A DNA stretch of 15,897 nt from an uncultured Lachnospiraceae bacterium (GCA_910586605.1 CAJUJR010000064.1:1-15897); one strand, 5' to 3'; positions 7,102 to 15,708 are shown, numbered from the stretch's first letter. Notes: generated by a model not told the origin, from the letters alone. Numbers and translations are program-made.

Positions 7102-7138
7102 ATAACTTAAATAAGGGCACCGCCTGCGCTGGTGCCCT
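7102..7138 (-). terminator. Probable fhs terminator (last repeat hairpin)
   Basis: AGGGCACC (7114-7121) and GGTGCCCT (7131-7138) form an 8-base-pair stem whose outer edge is seven bases beyond the fhs stop codon. On the minus strand it is followed by TATTTAAGTTAT, a U-rich but interrupted tract. The AT-rich hairpins of the repeat lie further downstream in the fhs direction and would act as backups. Confidence 0.55.
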
Positions 7139-7145
7139 CTATCCT

Positions 7146-8816
7146 TTAAGATAACCCTGTAATCTTTCCGGTATCATCTACATCAATCCGCTCTGCCGCA
7201 GGATGAAGCGGCAGCCCTGGCATTGTCATAACCGTTCCTGTAATCGCCACTACAAAACCGGCCCCTGCTGATACATACACCTCACGTATCGTAACCGTAA
7301 AATCGGTCGGCCTTCCAAGCCTTTTCGGGTCGTCAGAAAGCGAATACTGGTTCTTTGCCATACACACCGGGGTATTGCCATAGCCAAGCTTTTCTAAGCG
7401 TGCAATTTCCTGCCCTGCCGTCGGGGCATACACTACTTCTGCCGCCCCATAGATTTCTTTTGCAATTGTTTCTATCTTTTCCTTTATGGACAAGCTGGTA
7501 TCATACAATGGCTCAAACCGGCTTTCTTTCTGTTCCAATGTAGAAAGTACTTTATTGGCCAGCTCAATGCCGCCCTCCCCACCTTTTTCCCATACTTCTG
7601 AAAGGGCGAACTCACACCCGCGGCTTTCACAAAACTCCTTTACAAAAGCAAGCTCTGCATCACTGTCAGACACAAATCGGTTTAACGTAACGACACATGG
7701 GACTTTGTATTTTGCTACATTTTCTATATGCTTTTCCAAATTTACAATCCCTTTTTCCAACGCTTCCAGATTTTCAGCATTCAGCTCTTCTTTTGCCACG
7801 CCCCCATTGTACTTTAAGGCACGAACCGTTGCCACTAACACAATGGCGTCCGGCTTTAAGCCTCCAATGCGGCATTTAATGTCCAAAAACTTCTCCGCCC
7901 CCAAATCTGCGCCAAACCCTGCCTCTGTAATTACATAGTCCGCAAGCTTTAACGCTGTTTTTGTAGCGCGGACACTGTTGCAGCCATGCGCAATATTGGC
8001 AAATGGGCCACCGTGTACAAATGCCGGCGTATTTTCCACTGTCTGGATTAAATTTGGCTTAATGGCATCCTTTAATAATGCAGCCATAGCCCCTGTTGCA
8101 TTCAGCTGCCCTGCTGTCACCGGCCGGCCTTCAAAATCATAGGCTGTGATAATCTTAGAAAGACGTTCTTTTAAATCTTTCATATTTTCAGCCAGGCACA
8201 GAATCGCCATAATTTCAGACGCCACAGAAATTATAAAATGGTCTTCCCTTACCACTCCATCTGCTTCCCTTCCAAGCCCCACAACGATATTGCGCAAAAC
8301 CCTGTCATTCATATCTACACAGCGCTTCCAGACAATATGGTTAGTATCAATATTTAACGCATTCCCCTGCTTAATATGGTTATCAAGCATTGCCGCAAGA
8401 AGATTATTTGCTGAAGTAATCGCATGGAAATCCCCCGTAAAATGAAGGTTTAAATCCTCCATTGGGACGACCTGTGCATAGCCGCCTCCGGCTGCCCCGC
8501 CTTTTATACCAAAACACGGGCCAAGCGATGGCTCACGCAGCGCAATCGCCGCCTTTTTCCCCAGCTTTCCCATTGCTTCGCCAAGGCCGACTGTCGTCGT
8601 GGTCTTTCCTTCCCCGGCAGGAGTCGGGTTAATCGCCGTGACAAGGACTAATTTCCCGTCTTTGTTTTCTTTTACCTCTTCCCATAGTTCATCGGAAAGC
8701 TTCGCCTTATACTTTCCATAGTATTCCAAATCCTTTTCTTCAATCCCAAGCTGTCCCGCCACTTCACGGATAGGAAGAAGCTCTGCCTCCTGTGCAATCT
8801 CAATATCTGTTTTCAT
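7146..8816 (-). CDS. fhs: Formate--tetrahydrofolate ligase
   Basis: This 556-residue cytoplasmic enzyme makes 10-formyltetrahydrofolate from formate, tetrahydrofolate and ATP; it supplies one-carbon units and is a step of the methyl branch of the Wood-Ljungdahl pathway. Visible motifs are the P-loop region TPAGEGKTTTT at 65-75, the conserved EPSLGPCFGIKGGAAGGGYA block at 95-114, LHFTGDFHAI at 124-133 and the C-terminal TGTVMTMPGLP at 526-536. The length is that of the family. The open frame runs 30 codons further upstream, but the ATG at 8816 has two AGGAGG-like sites just before it (3 and about 11 bases away) and gives the standard N-terminus. No other Wood-Ljungdahl gene is present here, so acetogenesis cannot be concluded from this gene alone. 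It converges on the J-protein gene across the repeat array. Confidence 0.97.
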   Translation of the reverse strand: MKTDIEIAQEAELLPIREVAGQLGIEEKDLEYYGKYKAKLSDELWEEVKENKDGKLVLVTAINPTPAGEGKTTTTVGLGEAMGKLGKKAAIALREPSLGPCFGIKGGAAGGGYAQVVPMEDLNLHFTGDFHAITSANNLLAAMLDNHIKQGNALNIDTNHIVWKRCVDMNDRVLRNIVVGLGREADGVVREDHFIISVASEIMAILCLAENMKDLKERLSKIITAYDFEGRPVTAGQLNATGAMAALLKDAIKPNLIQTVENTPAFVHGGPFANIAHGCNSVRATKTALKLADYVITEAGFGADLGAEKFLDIKCRIGGLKPDAIVLVATVRALKYNGGVAKEELNAENLEALEKGIVNLEKHIENVAKYKVPCVVTLNRFVSDSDAELAFVKEFCESRGCEFALSEVWEKGGEGGIELANKVLSTLEQKESRFEPLYDTSLSIKEKIETIAKEIYGAAEVVYAPTAGQEIARLEKLGYGNTPVCMAKNQYSLSDDPKRLGRPTDFTVTIREVYVSAGAGFVVAITGTVMTMPGLPLHPAAERIDVDDTGKITGLS

Positions 8817-8877
8817 AATCCTCCTGCTCCTCCTTTTATTTTTCTGGTTAATTTTTCTGCCTGAGCGGTTAGTGGAT

Positions 8878-8906
8878 AATTTATAGTTCCTCTTATAAGC
8901 CGCCAA
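8878..8906 (-). promoter_or_regulatory. Weak promoter candidate for fhs
   Basis: On the minus strand TTGGCG (8906-8901) is followed after 17 bases by TAAATT (8883-8878), or after 15 bases by TATAAA (8885-8880). Neither combination is ideal. The 119-base gap between the Uma2 gene and fhs contains nothing better and no clear terminator, so fhs could also be read from the Uma2 promoter. Confidence 0.3.
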
Positions 8907-8935
8907 AATAACTACGAATTATTCTTAACAGTTCC

Positions 8936-9466
8936 TTAGATGGTCAAAGAAAAACCCTGGTATAACCAAACTGGAATTTCCTCCCCAAAAGAATATTCTG
9001 CCATGTCATCCTGCTCAAAATTATACACTGTCACCGACTGCCGCTCACTATCCACCACCCAATATTCCCGGACTCCCGCAGAGCGGTATTTAAAAAGCTT
9101 TTTAAAGTAATCCATCGAACGGCTGGAAGGCGAAACAATTTCTATAATCCAGTCCGGCGCCCCGAAACACCCCCTGTCATCCAGCTTCCCCTTATCACAG
9201 ACAACCGATATATCAGGCTCTACATAATTCTTGCTGTCCCTGTTTAAAAAAACTGCAAATGGCGCGATGTCCACCTCACATTCACCGCCATGAGAATCAA
9301 TATAATCCGCAATTTTCCGATAGACTGCCCCTAAAAGCTGCTGGTGCTTCCTGCCTGGGGCCGCCATATAATAAATCTGCCCATCAATCAGTTCCGCACG
9401 CTCCCCCTCTGGAAGGGCATATATATCTTCCACTGTATAGGCTGCGTCCTCCTGCAATGCATTCAT
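8936..9466 (-). CDS. Uma2 family protein (DUF820, PD-(D/E)XK nuclease fold)
   Basis: The protein has 176 residues. The family is recognised by the order of motifs: RAELIDGQIY (23-32), YVEPDISVV (81-89), WIIEIVSPSS (106-115), then YFKKLFKYRSAGVREYWVVD (120-139). E25, D85 and E109 with nearby K122/K123 fit the acidic and basic residues of a PD-(D/E)XK nuclease core. Nuclease activity of Uma2 proteins is mostly predicted, and the biological role is unknown. I chose the ATG at 9466, eight bases after AGCAGG; a GTG three codons earlier overlaps that ribosome binding site and is unlikely. A promoter with a perfect TATAAT lies just upstream, so it is probably expressed on its own or together with fhs. 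No toxin, antitoxin or transposase neighbour is visible. Confidence 0.85.
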   Translation of the reverse strand: MNALQEDAAYTVEDIYALPEGERAELIDGQIYYMAAPGRKHQQLLGAVYRKIADYIDSHGGECEVDIAPFAVFLNRDSKNYVEPDISVVCDKGKLDDRGCFGAPDWIIEIVSPSSRSMDYFKKLFKYRSAGVREYWVVDSERQSVTVYNFEQDDMAEYSFGEEIPVWLYQGFSLTI

Positions 9467-9497
9467 ATCATTCACCTGCTTTCGCTTCCATTCCAGT

Positions 9498-9526
9498 ATT
9501 ATAACCTATCCTGCTAAAAATTACCA
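9498..9526 (-). promoter_or_regulatory. Candidate promoter for the Uma2 gene
   Basis: On the minus strand a perfect -10 TATAAT (9503-9498) has, 17 bases upstream, the weak -35 TGGTAA (9526-9521, three of six consensus bases). Transcription would start near 9491, about 25 bases before the ATG. The stretch from here to the stop codon of the ATP-grasp gene at 9550 shows no convincing terminator. Confidence 0.5.
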
Positions 9527-9549
9527 TATATTATTATGATTCGGCAGCA

Positions 9550-10479
9550 CTATTTCCCCATAAACTGCAGCAGCCACCTGACATAGTCCCTTACAACATT
9601 GCAGTCCGTAACCTGATACAGCATACGTGTTCCCACCATCTCTTCCAATTCATTAAAAATAAGCTTCCCATCCTTTCTTATGATAAAATCCAGTCCGGCA
9701 AGCCCCAGTATTTCTTTTTTAAACGCCCGAAGGAATTGTTTTACATAGCCCAGTTCCTGCCCTGAGAGTTTATAGCACGATGCCGAACCGCCCAGTGAAA
9801 AATTGGAACGGAAATCCTTTTTCCCCTGCCTGGCAACCGCCTGATACAGCTCTCCTCCTAAAATATAAACTCTAACGTCACGGCTGTCACTTTCTATTTT
9901 TTCCTGCAAAATACACTCTTTCCCCTGGAATAGTAACAGGGCATGATACAATTCTTTCCAGGCCTCCTGCCCTTTCTTCCCGGCCTCTCCATATGGGCAG
10001 AACAGCTCCGTTACCTCGCTTCCACCATGCCCATCTACACTTTTTAAAATGCAGGAACCATCTCTTTTCCAAAAATCCTGCGCCTCGCAAAATATCCCCT
10101 TGTCCTGTGCAGCAGCCGCCCCTGTCCATTCAGCCAGCCGCTCCTTTGTAAGCAAGACAGAATCCGGCATCCACTTTTCTCTAAGAATCCCATCCGAAAG
10201 GTTTTCTTTAAGATACTGCAGCGTTTTCATTTTATGGTTGCCGATTTCTGTAATACAGGAACTATGCAATACCCTAACTCCCTTCCCTTCATACCAACGG
10301 CTGACCAAAGCATCCCTTGTACGGTTCAGCACGACATCAGGAAGCCCTTTCTTTTGATAGCTATTATACGGGATATATTCAAAAGAAATGCTGCACTGCT
10401 TCCCTTCCTCATAAAACATCCTGATAAACTCCCGATTCCTGGCAGCTTCTTCCTCCCGGTAAACCAAATATCCCTTCAC
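9550..10479 (-). CDS. RimK-like ATP-grasp ligase A (last gene of operon)
   Basis: This protein of about 309 residues has the ATP-grasp fold used by ligases that activate a carboxylate as acyl phosphate and join it to an amine. Visible elements are the ATP-binding lysine and glycine loop (K146 in ILKS, then GHGG at 150-153), an acidic hinge near E192/E194, SRDVRVYI at 199-206, DFRSNFSLGG at 222-231 and the metal-site segment GLDFI plus FNELEEMVGTRM at 275-286. The usual E-x-N at the metal site reads E-L-E here. The frame is open to a GTG at 10491, but the GTG at 10479 sits 4-5 bases after GGTGGAGGG and gives the more natural start MKGYLVYREEE. It follows ATP-grasp ligase B after 42 bases; the two share the fold but differ clearly in sequence. 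The substrate is unknown. Confidence 0.78.
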   Translation of the reverse strand: MKGYLVYREEEAARNREFIRMFYEEGKQCSISFEYIPYNSYQKKGLPDVVLNRTRDALVSRWYEGKGVRVLHSSCITEIGNHKMKTLQYLKENLSDGILREKWMPDSVLLTKERLAEWTGAAAAQDKGIFCEAQDFWKRDGSCILKSVDGHGGSEVTELFCPYGEAGKKGQEAWKELYHALLLFQGKECILQEKIESDSRDVRVYILGGELYQAVARQGKKDFRSNFSLGGSASCYKLSGQELGYVKQFLRAFKKEILGLAGLDFIIRKDGKLIFNELEEMVGTRMLYQVTDCNVVRDYVRWLLQFMGK

Positions 10480-10521
10480 AAATCCCTCCACCTAAAACAT
10501 CTTAAAATATGGTTAAACACC

Positions 10522-11478
10522 TCATACCAGCCTGTCCTTGATATGCTCCATAATATATTCCGCTGTATTCACGCCAGTACAGGTATAAATATTTTTAAAA
10601 TGCGCATTAGAATTTACTTCGCAGACCACATCAGCCTGTTCCCCGGTAAATAATAAATCCACCCCCGCAAAATCAAGCCCCAAAACCCTGGCAGTGCGCA
10701 CCGCTAAAGAACACTCTTCCTCCGTTGGAAAATACTGCTCCATCTGCCCTCCATTCGAAATATTTGCCCGGAAATCACTTTCTGAAAAACGGTACATCGC
10801 CGCTATTACCTTATCCCCGACAACCTGCAGCCTTACATCCCGTCCGCTGCTTTCTTTCTGATACCACTGGTATAGAAACGGCTTCCCTGCCAGCTTTCTT
10901 GTAATCTTCCCTGCCTCTTCTTTTGTAGCTGCAAGATACACCTGCTGCCCAAAAGAACCATAGCATTCCTTTATAACGACAGGAAGCCCCAGGGCGGAAA
11001 GGACCGGGGCTAAAAAACCAATATCCGTATATCCGACATTCGGATAGGTCATTGGCGCTGCAATTGTGGGGAGGATTGGTATTTCCTCCCCTCTTGCACA
11101 GGACTGGTTCCACTCCCAAAGCTTTTGGTACGTCTCATATTTATTATCACAAACTGCAATGGAATCCAGTGAATTAAAAACCGGGACATTTTGTTCCCTG
11201 CAAAAAAACTGCAGCATATTCCCTAATGGAATATCCTTATCCCAATATATGACAAAGTCATTTTCCAAAGCAACTGCTTCCACCCTTTGTTTCAGTTCTG
11301 TGCCCGCCGATACCTTTTTACTGCAAAGCGGAAAAAGCAAATCAGAATTGCTAAGAAATGCCAAATCCATGCCGCACTTTTCTGCTGCCGCTTTCAGCCA
11401 TCCATAGTGTTCTGTAAACTTCTTTGTCCTTAAAAAAGCATTGGCCACCAACACGCCGCGGTATTTTTTTTTCTGCAT
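10522..11478 (-). CDS. RimK-like ATP-grasp ligase B, coupled to ftsK
   Basis: This 318-residue protein resembles the RimK/glutathione-synthetase side of the ATP-grasp superfamily. An N-terminal Rossmann-like part (about 1-115) precedes the ATP-grasp core: VVIKECYGSFGQQV at 167-180 (K170 and the glycine loop), RDVRLQV at 213-219, R230, DFRANISNGG at 235-244, D273 in GVDLL and the metal ligands E287 and N289 in CEVNSN. Its ATG overlaps the ftsK stop codon by one base (TAATG), with AGGTGAG just upstream, so its translation is probably coupled to ftsK. Unlike its downstream neighbour it keeps the full E-x-N motif. The product could modify a peptide, protein or cofactor; nothing here identifies which. 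Confidence 0.82.
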   Translation of the reverse strand: MQKKKYRGVLVANAFLRTKKFTEHYGWLKAAAEKCGMDLAFLSNSDLLFPLCSKKVSAGTELKQRVEAVALENDFVIYWDKDIPLGNMLQFFCREQNVPVFNSLDSIAVCDNKYETYQKLWEWNQSCARGEEIPILPTIAAPMTYPNVGYTDIGFLAPVLSALGLPVVIKECYGSFGQQVYLAATKEEAGKITRKLAGKPFLYQWYQKESSGRDVRLQVVGDKVIAAMYRFSESDFRANISNGGQMEQYFPTEEECSLAVRTARVLGLDFAGVDLLFTGEQADVVCEVNSNAHFKNIYTCTGVNTAEYIMEHIKDRLV

Positions 11479-14400
11479 TATATCTCACCTGTCGCAACTG
11501 TTTCTGCTTCCATCTCCCGCACCATAGATTCCATTTCTTCCTCCGGCACCCCGTTTGCGCCTCCTGAAAGCATCTGCTCAAACTCTTCCATTGTCATCAG
11601 TACTTTACGTGGTTTTGTCCCTTCTGCCGGTCCTACCACGCCAGCCTTATTTAACTGGTCAATAATCCGGCCAGCACGGTTAAACCCAATGGAAAAACGT
11701 CTCTGGAGCTGCCCGGCTGCCGCACGGTCTGACTCAATCACAAATCTTCCTGCATCTTCAAAATATTCATCATGGTCTGACTGCGTTTTTTTCTCCTGAA
11801 CTTCTTCTTCCTTTGGCTCTTCAATAATTTCTGTTACGGAATGGTTATATTCTGGAGTTTCATTATTGCTGCGTAAAAATTCAACAACATTGCTAACCTC
11901 ATTATCTGACACAAATGCACCTTGTACACGCACCGGCTCCGAGTAGCCGGAAGGGAAAAACAACATATCCCCTTTTCCAAGCAGCTTTTCTGCCCCTCCC
12001 TTATCCAGGATTGTCCTGGAATCAATAACAGAAGATACAGAAAAAGCAATACGGGAAGGTATGTTTGCCTTAATCACGCCAGTAATAACATTTACAGACG
12101 GCCTCTGTGTTGCAAGCACAAGATGGATTCCAGCCGCCCTTGCAAGCTGTGCTAAACGGCAGACTGCATCCTCCACTTCTTTTGAAGCTACCATCATTAA
12201 ATCGGCAAACTCGTCCACAATTACAACAAGGTAAGGCATCCTTGCATAACCTGCCTCTGCTGCATTGTCAAAATCTTTAATTTTCTCATTATATCCGGCA
12301 ATATTGCGTACCCCAAGTTCTTTAAATTTATTATACCTGTCCATCATTTCCCTTACTGCCCAGTTCAAAGCCGCTGCTGCTTCTTTTGGGTCGGTTACGA
12401 CAGGGCAGAACAGATGGGGAATCCCATTATATACGCTTAACTCCACAACTTTCGGGTCAATCATAATTAGTTTCACATCCTTTGGGTCTGCCTTATATAA
12501 AATACTCATAATCAACGTATTGATACAGACAGATTTACCAGAACCTGTCGCCCCAGCAATCAAAAGATGCGGCATCTTTGCAATATCTGCCATAATTACT
12601 TTTCCTGCAATATCTTTCCCAACAGCAAATGCCATAGCTGATTTAGAACTGCTAAATGTGTCCCCTTCCAACAATTCACGGAAAAAAACTGGACTTGGCA
12701 CAGGATTTGGAATCTCAATCCCAACTGCTGCCTTTCCTGGGATTGGCGCTTCTATCCTGATGCTTGCCGCCGCCAGGCTTAGCCTTAAATCATCTGCAAG
12801 GTTTGTAATCTTATTTACCCGCACCCCTTGCTCTGGAAAAAGCTCATAACGTGTAACAGCCGGCCCACAAGTAACCGCCCCCATATTGACATTTACATTA
12901 AAACTTTTCAAAGTCTCCTGCAATTTCAACGCTGTCGCACGGAGTTCTTCATCACTGACGCTCCCTTGCGCAGACTTTGGAAGGGATAAAAGCTGCAAGG
13001 ATGGGAACTCATATGGTATTTCCTCTTCCACTGCAACTTTGCTCTCATTTAATGCATTAAATGTATCAGAAGCAGAGACATAATTATCACCCCCAATTTT
13101 CCCACCTGACGTGTGGACAGGATTGCCATGCGGCGTAACATCTGTCACCTCTTCTTTATGCACAAAAGAAGCCATTGGTTTTTGGGCGGGTTCTGCCTTT
13201 GCCTCTTCCGCAACAGGTTCTGCTTCTTCATAATTCAGCATTGACTCTTCTGTAATAGACAAATCCGGCATAAAAATATCTTCTGCATTTTCAGGTTCTG
13301 CAAAAAGCTGTGGTTTCTCCTTTTCCTCTGGAAACAATTCTGGTACCGCTTCTGGTTTTTCTGCAATCTCCCCTGTCTCTGGTTCCTCTTTTACAAGGCT
13401 GATAGGTTCTGTTTCTTCCTCTGGCTCTTTCTCTTCAAAAATATCTGGTGAAACAGGTTCTTCCTGCCCTGGTTTGGCAAAGTGCCCTTCCTCTGGCACA
13501 GGCGCTTCCATTTTACTTTCCAAAGATGCTACAGAAGGTTTTTTTGCTTCTTCAAACACCTCTTCTGCTGGTAAAAGGACTGCATTCCCCATTTTTTTCT
13601 TTTTCCGGAATTTTTCATTTAACTCATTTCGGTAAATCGGAATTTCCCCCGCCTTGTTTTGCACTTCTTTTGTTGCAATCTGCTCCTGCACAGCTTCTGC
13701 TATGCTATTTTCTTGCTGGCTGCCTGTCCCTTCTTGGTTTTCTGGCATCCCCTGCTTTTCAGCCGGTATTGCAAATGCCCTGCCGGCAGATTCCGCCTGT
13801 ACAGGTTTTTCGGCCGCTTCCCTTGCTGCCTTGCTGGATTCTGCCAGGGGCTTTTCCATTCCCTGAAGGAAAGATGGCTTCATGCGTGCAGTACCACCCA
13901 TTTTCCTCAAATCAAATGACTGCACCTTTGGAGCTTTTTTCATATCCCTTGGCTGGAAACGGCTGTGCTTTGACTCACGCCTTGTATTTGTAAAAACACG
14001 GTAAGAAGGTTCTTTATATTCCTCTTCCTGCCGGATTTCACCATATGCTTCCTCCATCTCCTGATGGTAAGCATTTCTTTTACGGATTTCCGCCATCATC
14101 TCTACGCCGTAAAAAATATAAAGGCAAAAAAACAGCAGGGCAAAAAGTATTACAGACGCCCCAATTTTGCCAATAACGGTTGAAAAAACCGCCGCAACTG
14201 CCCTTCCACATAATCCTCCATTAAACTTCCCCTTTGACATCACATCTGTAAACGTCAGATGCATGCATTCAAAATAATTCTGGTGCAGCACATGGTTGCT
14301 GGTATAGTACTCTGTGATAATCTGCTTCCCAAACAGCAAGTCTGTCAGCCCAAGCAAAGAAAGCATGCTTCCGCCAAACCCAAACAGCTTGCGTGGAACA

Positions 14401-14798
14401 CGCCTGTCACCTTTGTTTACTGTATAAAACACATACCCCACCAGGCATGACAGTGGCAAAAACCAGGCAAACCAGCCAAATACGCCAAAAAACAAGCCGC
14501 CCACCACAGTCCCAAAGCCCCCGGCAAGCCCAAAATTGCACAAATAAAGGAGCACCGACACAAGTAAAATGGCAAAAATGGCAACTCCTGTTTTAAAAGC
14601 CAAATGGTCCTGATACTCATTTATTTCCTCTTCTGACTTTCCTGCCTTTGAAGGGATCCCTTTTTTTGCGGTTCTTTTGCCTCCTGCATGTTTTCCGGAC
14701 GCAGGCTTTTTTGCGGCCTGACGGGACGCTGCCCTGGTTCCCTGCTTCGCCTGGTTTCCATCCACCTTCCTTGCCGTTGATTTATTTGAAACAGCCAT
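11478..14798 (-). CDS. ftsK: DNA translocase FtsK/SpoIIIE family
   Basis: This 1106-residue membrane-anchored motor pumps double-stranded DNA at the division septum during chromosome segregation. The N-terminus (1-65) is basic. Hydrophobic segments near 69-93, 96-124, 140-157 and 207-231 form the membrane domain. Residues about 232-600 are a long linker rich in Glu, Pro, Lys and Ala. The motor spans about 600-980, with Walker A GATGSGKS at 749-756, Walker B LVVIVDE at 857-863 and LATQRPSVNVITG at 895-907. The winged-helix gamma domain that reads polar DNA signals is at about 1012-1075. I place the start at the ATG 14798; a GTG two codons earlier (14804) has better spacing from TAGGAG and would add two residues. 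uppP ends 17 bases upstream and the ATP-grasp gene overlaps its end. The family does not separate vegetative FtsK from sporulation SpoIIIE here. Confidence 0.95.
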   Translation of the reverse strand: MAVSNKSTARKVDGNQAKQGTRAASRQAAKKPASGKHAGGKRTAKKGIPSKAGKSEEEINEYQDHLAFKTGVAIFAILLVSVLLYLCNFGLAGGFGTVVGGLFFGVFGWFAWFLPLSCLVGYVFYTVNKGDRRVPRKLFGFGGSMLSLLGLTDLLFGKQIITEYYTSNHVLHQNYFECMHLTFTDVMSKGKFNGGLCGRAVAAVFSTVIGKIGASVILFALLFFCLYIFYGVEMMAEIRKRNAYHQEMEEAYGEIRQEEEYKEPSYRVFTNTRRESKHSRFQPRDMKKAPKVQSFDLRKMGGTARMKPSFLQGMEKPLAESSKAAREAAEKPVQAESAGRAFAIPAEKQGMPENQEGTGSQQENSIAEAVQEQIATKEVQNKAGEIPIYRNELNEKFRKKKKMGNAVLLPAEEVFEEAKKPSVASLESKMEAPVPEEGHFAKPGQEEPVSPDIFEEKEPEEETEPISLVKEEPETGEIAEKPEAVPELFPEEKEKPQLFAEPENAEDIFMPDLSITEESMLNYEEAEPVAEEAKAEPAQKPMASFVHKEEVTDVTPHGNPVHTSGGKIGGDNYVSASDTFNALNESKVAVEEEIPYEFPSLQLLSLPKSAQGSVSDEELRATALKLQETLKSFNVNVNMGAVTCGPAVTRYELFPEQGVRVNKITNLADDLRLSLAAASIRIEAPIPGKAAVGIEIPNPVPSPVFFRELLEGDTFSSSKSAMAFAVGKDIAGKVIMADIAKMPHLLIAGATGSGKSVCINTLIMSILYKADPKDVKLIMIDPKVVELSVYNGIPHLFCPVVTDPKEAAAALNWAVREMMDRYNKFKELGVRNIAGYNEKIKDFDNAAEAGYARMPYLVVIVDEFADLMMVASKEVEDAVCRLAQLARAAGIHLVLATQRPSVNVITGVIKANIPSRIAFSVSSVIDSRTILDKGGAEKLLGKGDMLFFPSGYSEPVRVQGAFVSDNEVSNVVEFLRSNNETPEYNHSVTEIIEEPKEEEVQEKKTQSDHDEYFEDAGRFVIESDRAAAGQLQRRFSIGFNRAGRIIDQLNKAGVVGPAEGTKPRKVLMTMEEFEQMLSGGANGVPEEEMESMVREMEAETVATGEI

Positions 14799-14815
14799 AA
14801 CCACATAATCTCCTA

Positions 14816-15688
14816 TTAGATAAAATAATAACCTACTGCTACAAATCCAATAATAATACAATAAATTGAAAAATATTTATATTTCTTTCCCCGAATCAGG
14901 CGCATCATAAAGCAAATAGAAAGATAACCTACAATGGCAGAAATCACGGTAGCAACGATACATGCCGTAATGTCCTGATTTGAGAAATGGATCGACTCAA
15001 AATCCTTTAATTCCAGCACAACCGCCCCAAGCACCGCTGGAATTGACATAATAAAGGAATATTTCACTGCAAACCGTTTTTCAAAACCACACAAAATACA
15101 AGCTGTAATAGTTGTGCCAGAGCGTGAAATCCCCGGCATCGTTGCAAGTCCCTGTGCAAGCCCTACACAGCAGGCGTTCCCATAGCTTGCCTCCTTTGGC
15201 CGCTTTATGCCTTCATCTGCAAAATCAGCAATAAAAAGGAACATCGCTGTAATCAAAAGGCAGATTCCCGGAACCAGGATAATCCCGTTTGCCATCTTAA
15301 TCATATCAGACAGCAAAATCCCAAGAATCCCTGTCGGAAAAGTAGAAACCAAAATAAGAACCACCATTTTCCGGTAAGAGCTTCTTACTACCTTCCGAAA
15401 ATGGCATTTTTTCCTAAAACATTTCCGGAACAGCACCCCTATATTATAAAATATATCTCCTACAATATGTAACCCTTCTACAATCAGCCGCTTAATATCT
15501 TTCCAAAACGCAACAAAAATAGCAAGCAGCGTACCCAAGTGGAGCATTACGTCAAAAAACACACCGCCTCCTCCTAAATCAACCCCTAAAACTTCTTTTA
15601 CAATAACCAAATGGCCGGAGCTGCTGATAGGAAGAAATTCTGCCGCCCCCTGTATTACCCCCAATATTACTGCTTTCCAAATTGGCAT
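14816..15688 (-). CDS. uppP: Undecaprenyl-diphosphatase
   Basis: This 290-residue integral membrane enzyme dephosphorylates undecaprenyl diphosphate to recycle the lipid carrier of peptidoglycan and wall polymers; overexpression of the family gives bacitracin resistance. Both signature motifs are present: QGAAEFLPISSSGHL at 13-27 (catalytic glutamate and histidine region) and MPGISRSGTT at 184-193 (with R189). Several hydrophobic helices span the chain. A basic hydrophilic insert at about 86-107, rich in Arg, Lys, Phe and Cys, looks longer than in E. coli UppP. The ATG at 15688 is preceded at eight bases by AAGGGG; a GTG three codons upstream lies within that site. It is the first gene of the uppP-ftsK-ATP-grasp operon, and its leader contains a terminator hairpin. 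Confidence 0.95.
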   Translation of the reverse strand: MPIWKAVILGVIQGAAEFLPISSSGHLVIVKEVLGVDLGGGGVFFDVMLHLGTLLAIFVAFWKDIKRLIVEGLHIVGDIFYNIGVLFRKCFRKKCHFRKVVRSSYRKMVVLILVSTFPTGILGILLSDMIKMANGIILVPGICLLITAMFLFIADFADEGIKRPKEASYGNACCVGLAQGLATMPGISRSGTTITACILCGFEKRFAVKYSFIMSIPAVLGAVVLELKDFESIHFSNQDITACIVATVISAIVGYLSICFMMRLIRGKKYKYFSIYCIIIGFVAVGYYFI

Positions 15689-15708
15689 ATTTAACACCCC
15701 TTATTCCT

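Larger units (their letters stand above)
6841..7138. repeat. 90-base tandem repeat, 3.3 copies
   Basis: Three complete 90-base units (6841-6930, 6931-7020, 7021-7110) are followed by the first 28 bases of a fourth (7111-7138). I find one difference among the complete units: A at 6915 and 7005, G at 7095. Each complete unit has a GC-rich hairpin and an AT-rich hairpin; the partial unit has only the first. The array fills the space between the convergent J-protein gene and fhs, and its first copy overlaps the J-protein stop codon. The near identity suggests recent expansion by slippage or unequal recombination. There are no unique spacers, so it is not a CRISPR array. Confidence 0.97.

Noticed and set aside
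6841..7138. CRISPR array
   Set aside because: The whole 90-base unit repeats without unique spacers, and no cas gene is near.
8936..9466. Toxin-antitoxin or defence role for the Uma2 protein
   Set aside because: No partner gene or defence neighbour is visible, and the family's function is not established.
9467..9475. GTG start for the Uma2 gene at 9475
   Set aside because: That GTG overlaps the AGCAGG ribosome binding site, which is correctly spaced for the ATG at 9466.
13448..13993. 181-codon plus-strand open frame, and smaller ones, opposite the ftsK linker
   Set aside because: They lie antisense to a strongly supported gene, show skewed leucine/proline/serine-rich composition expected from the antisense of Glu-rich codons, and lack good ribosome binding sites.
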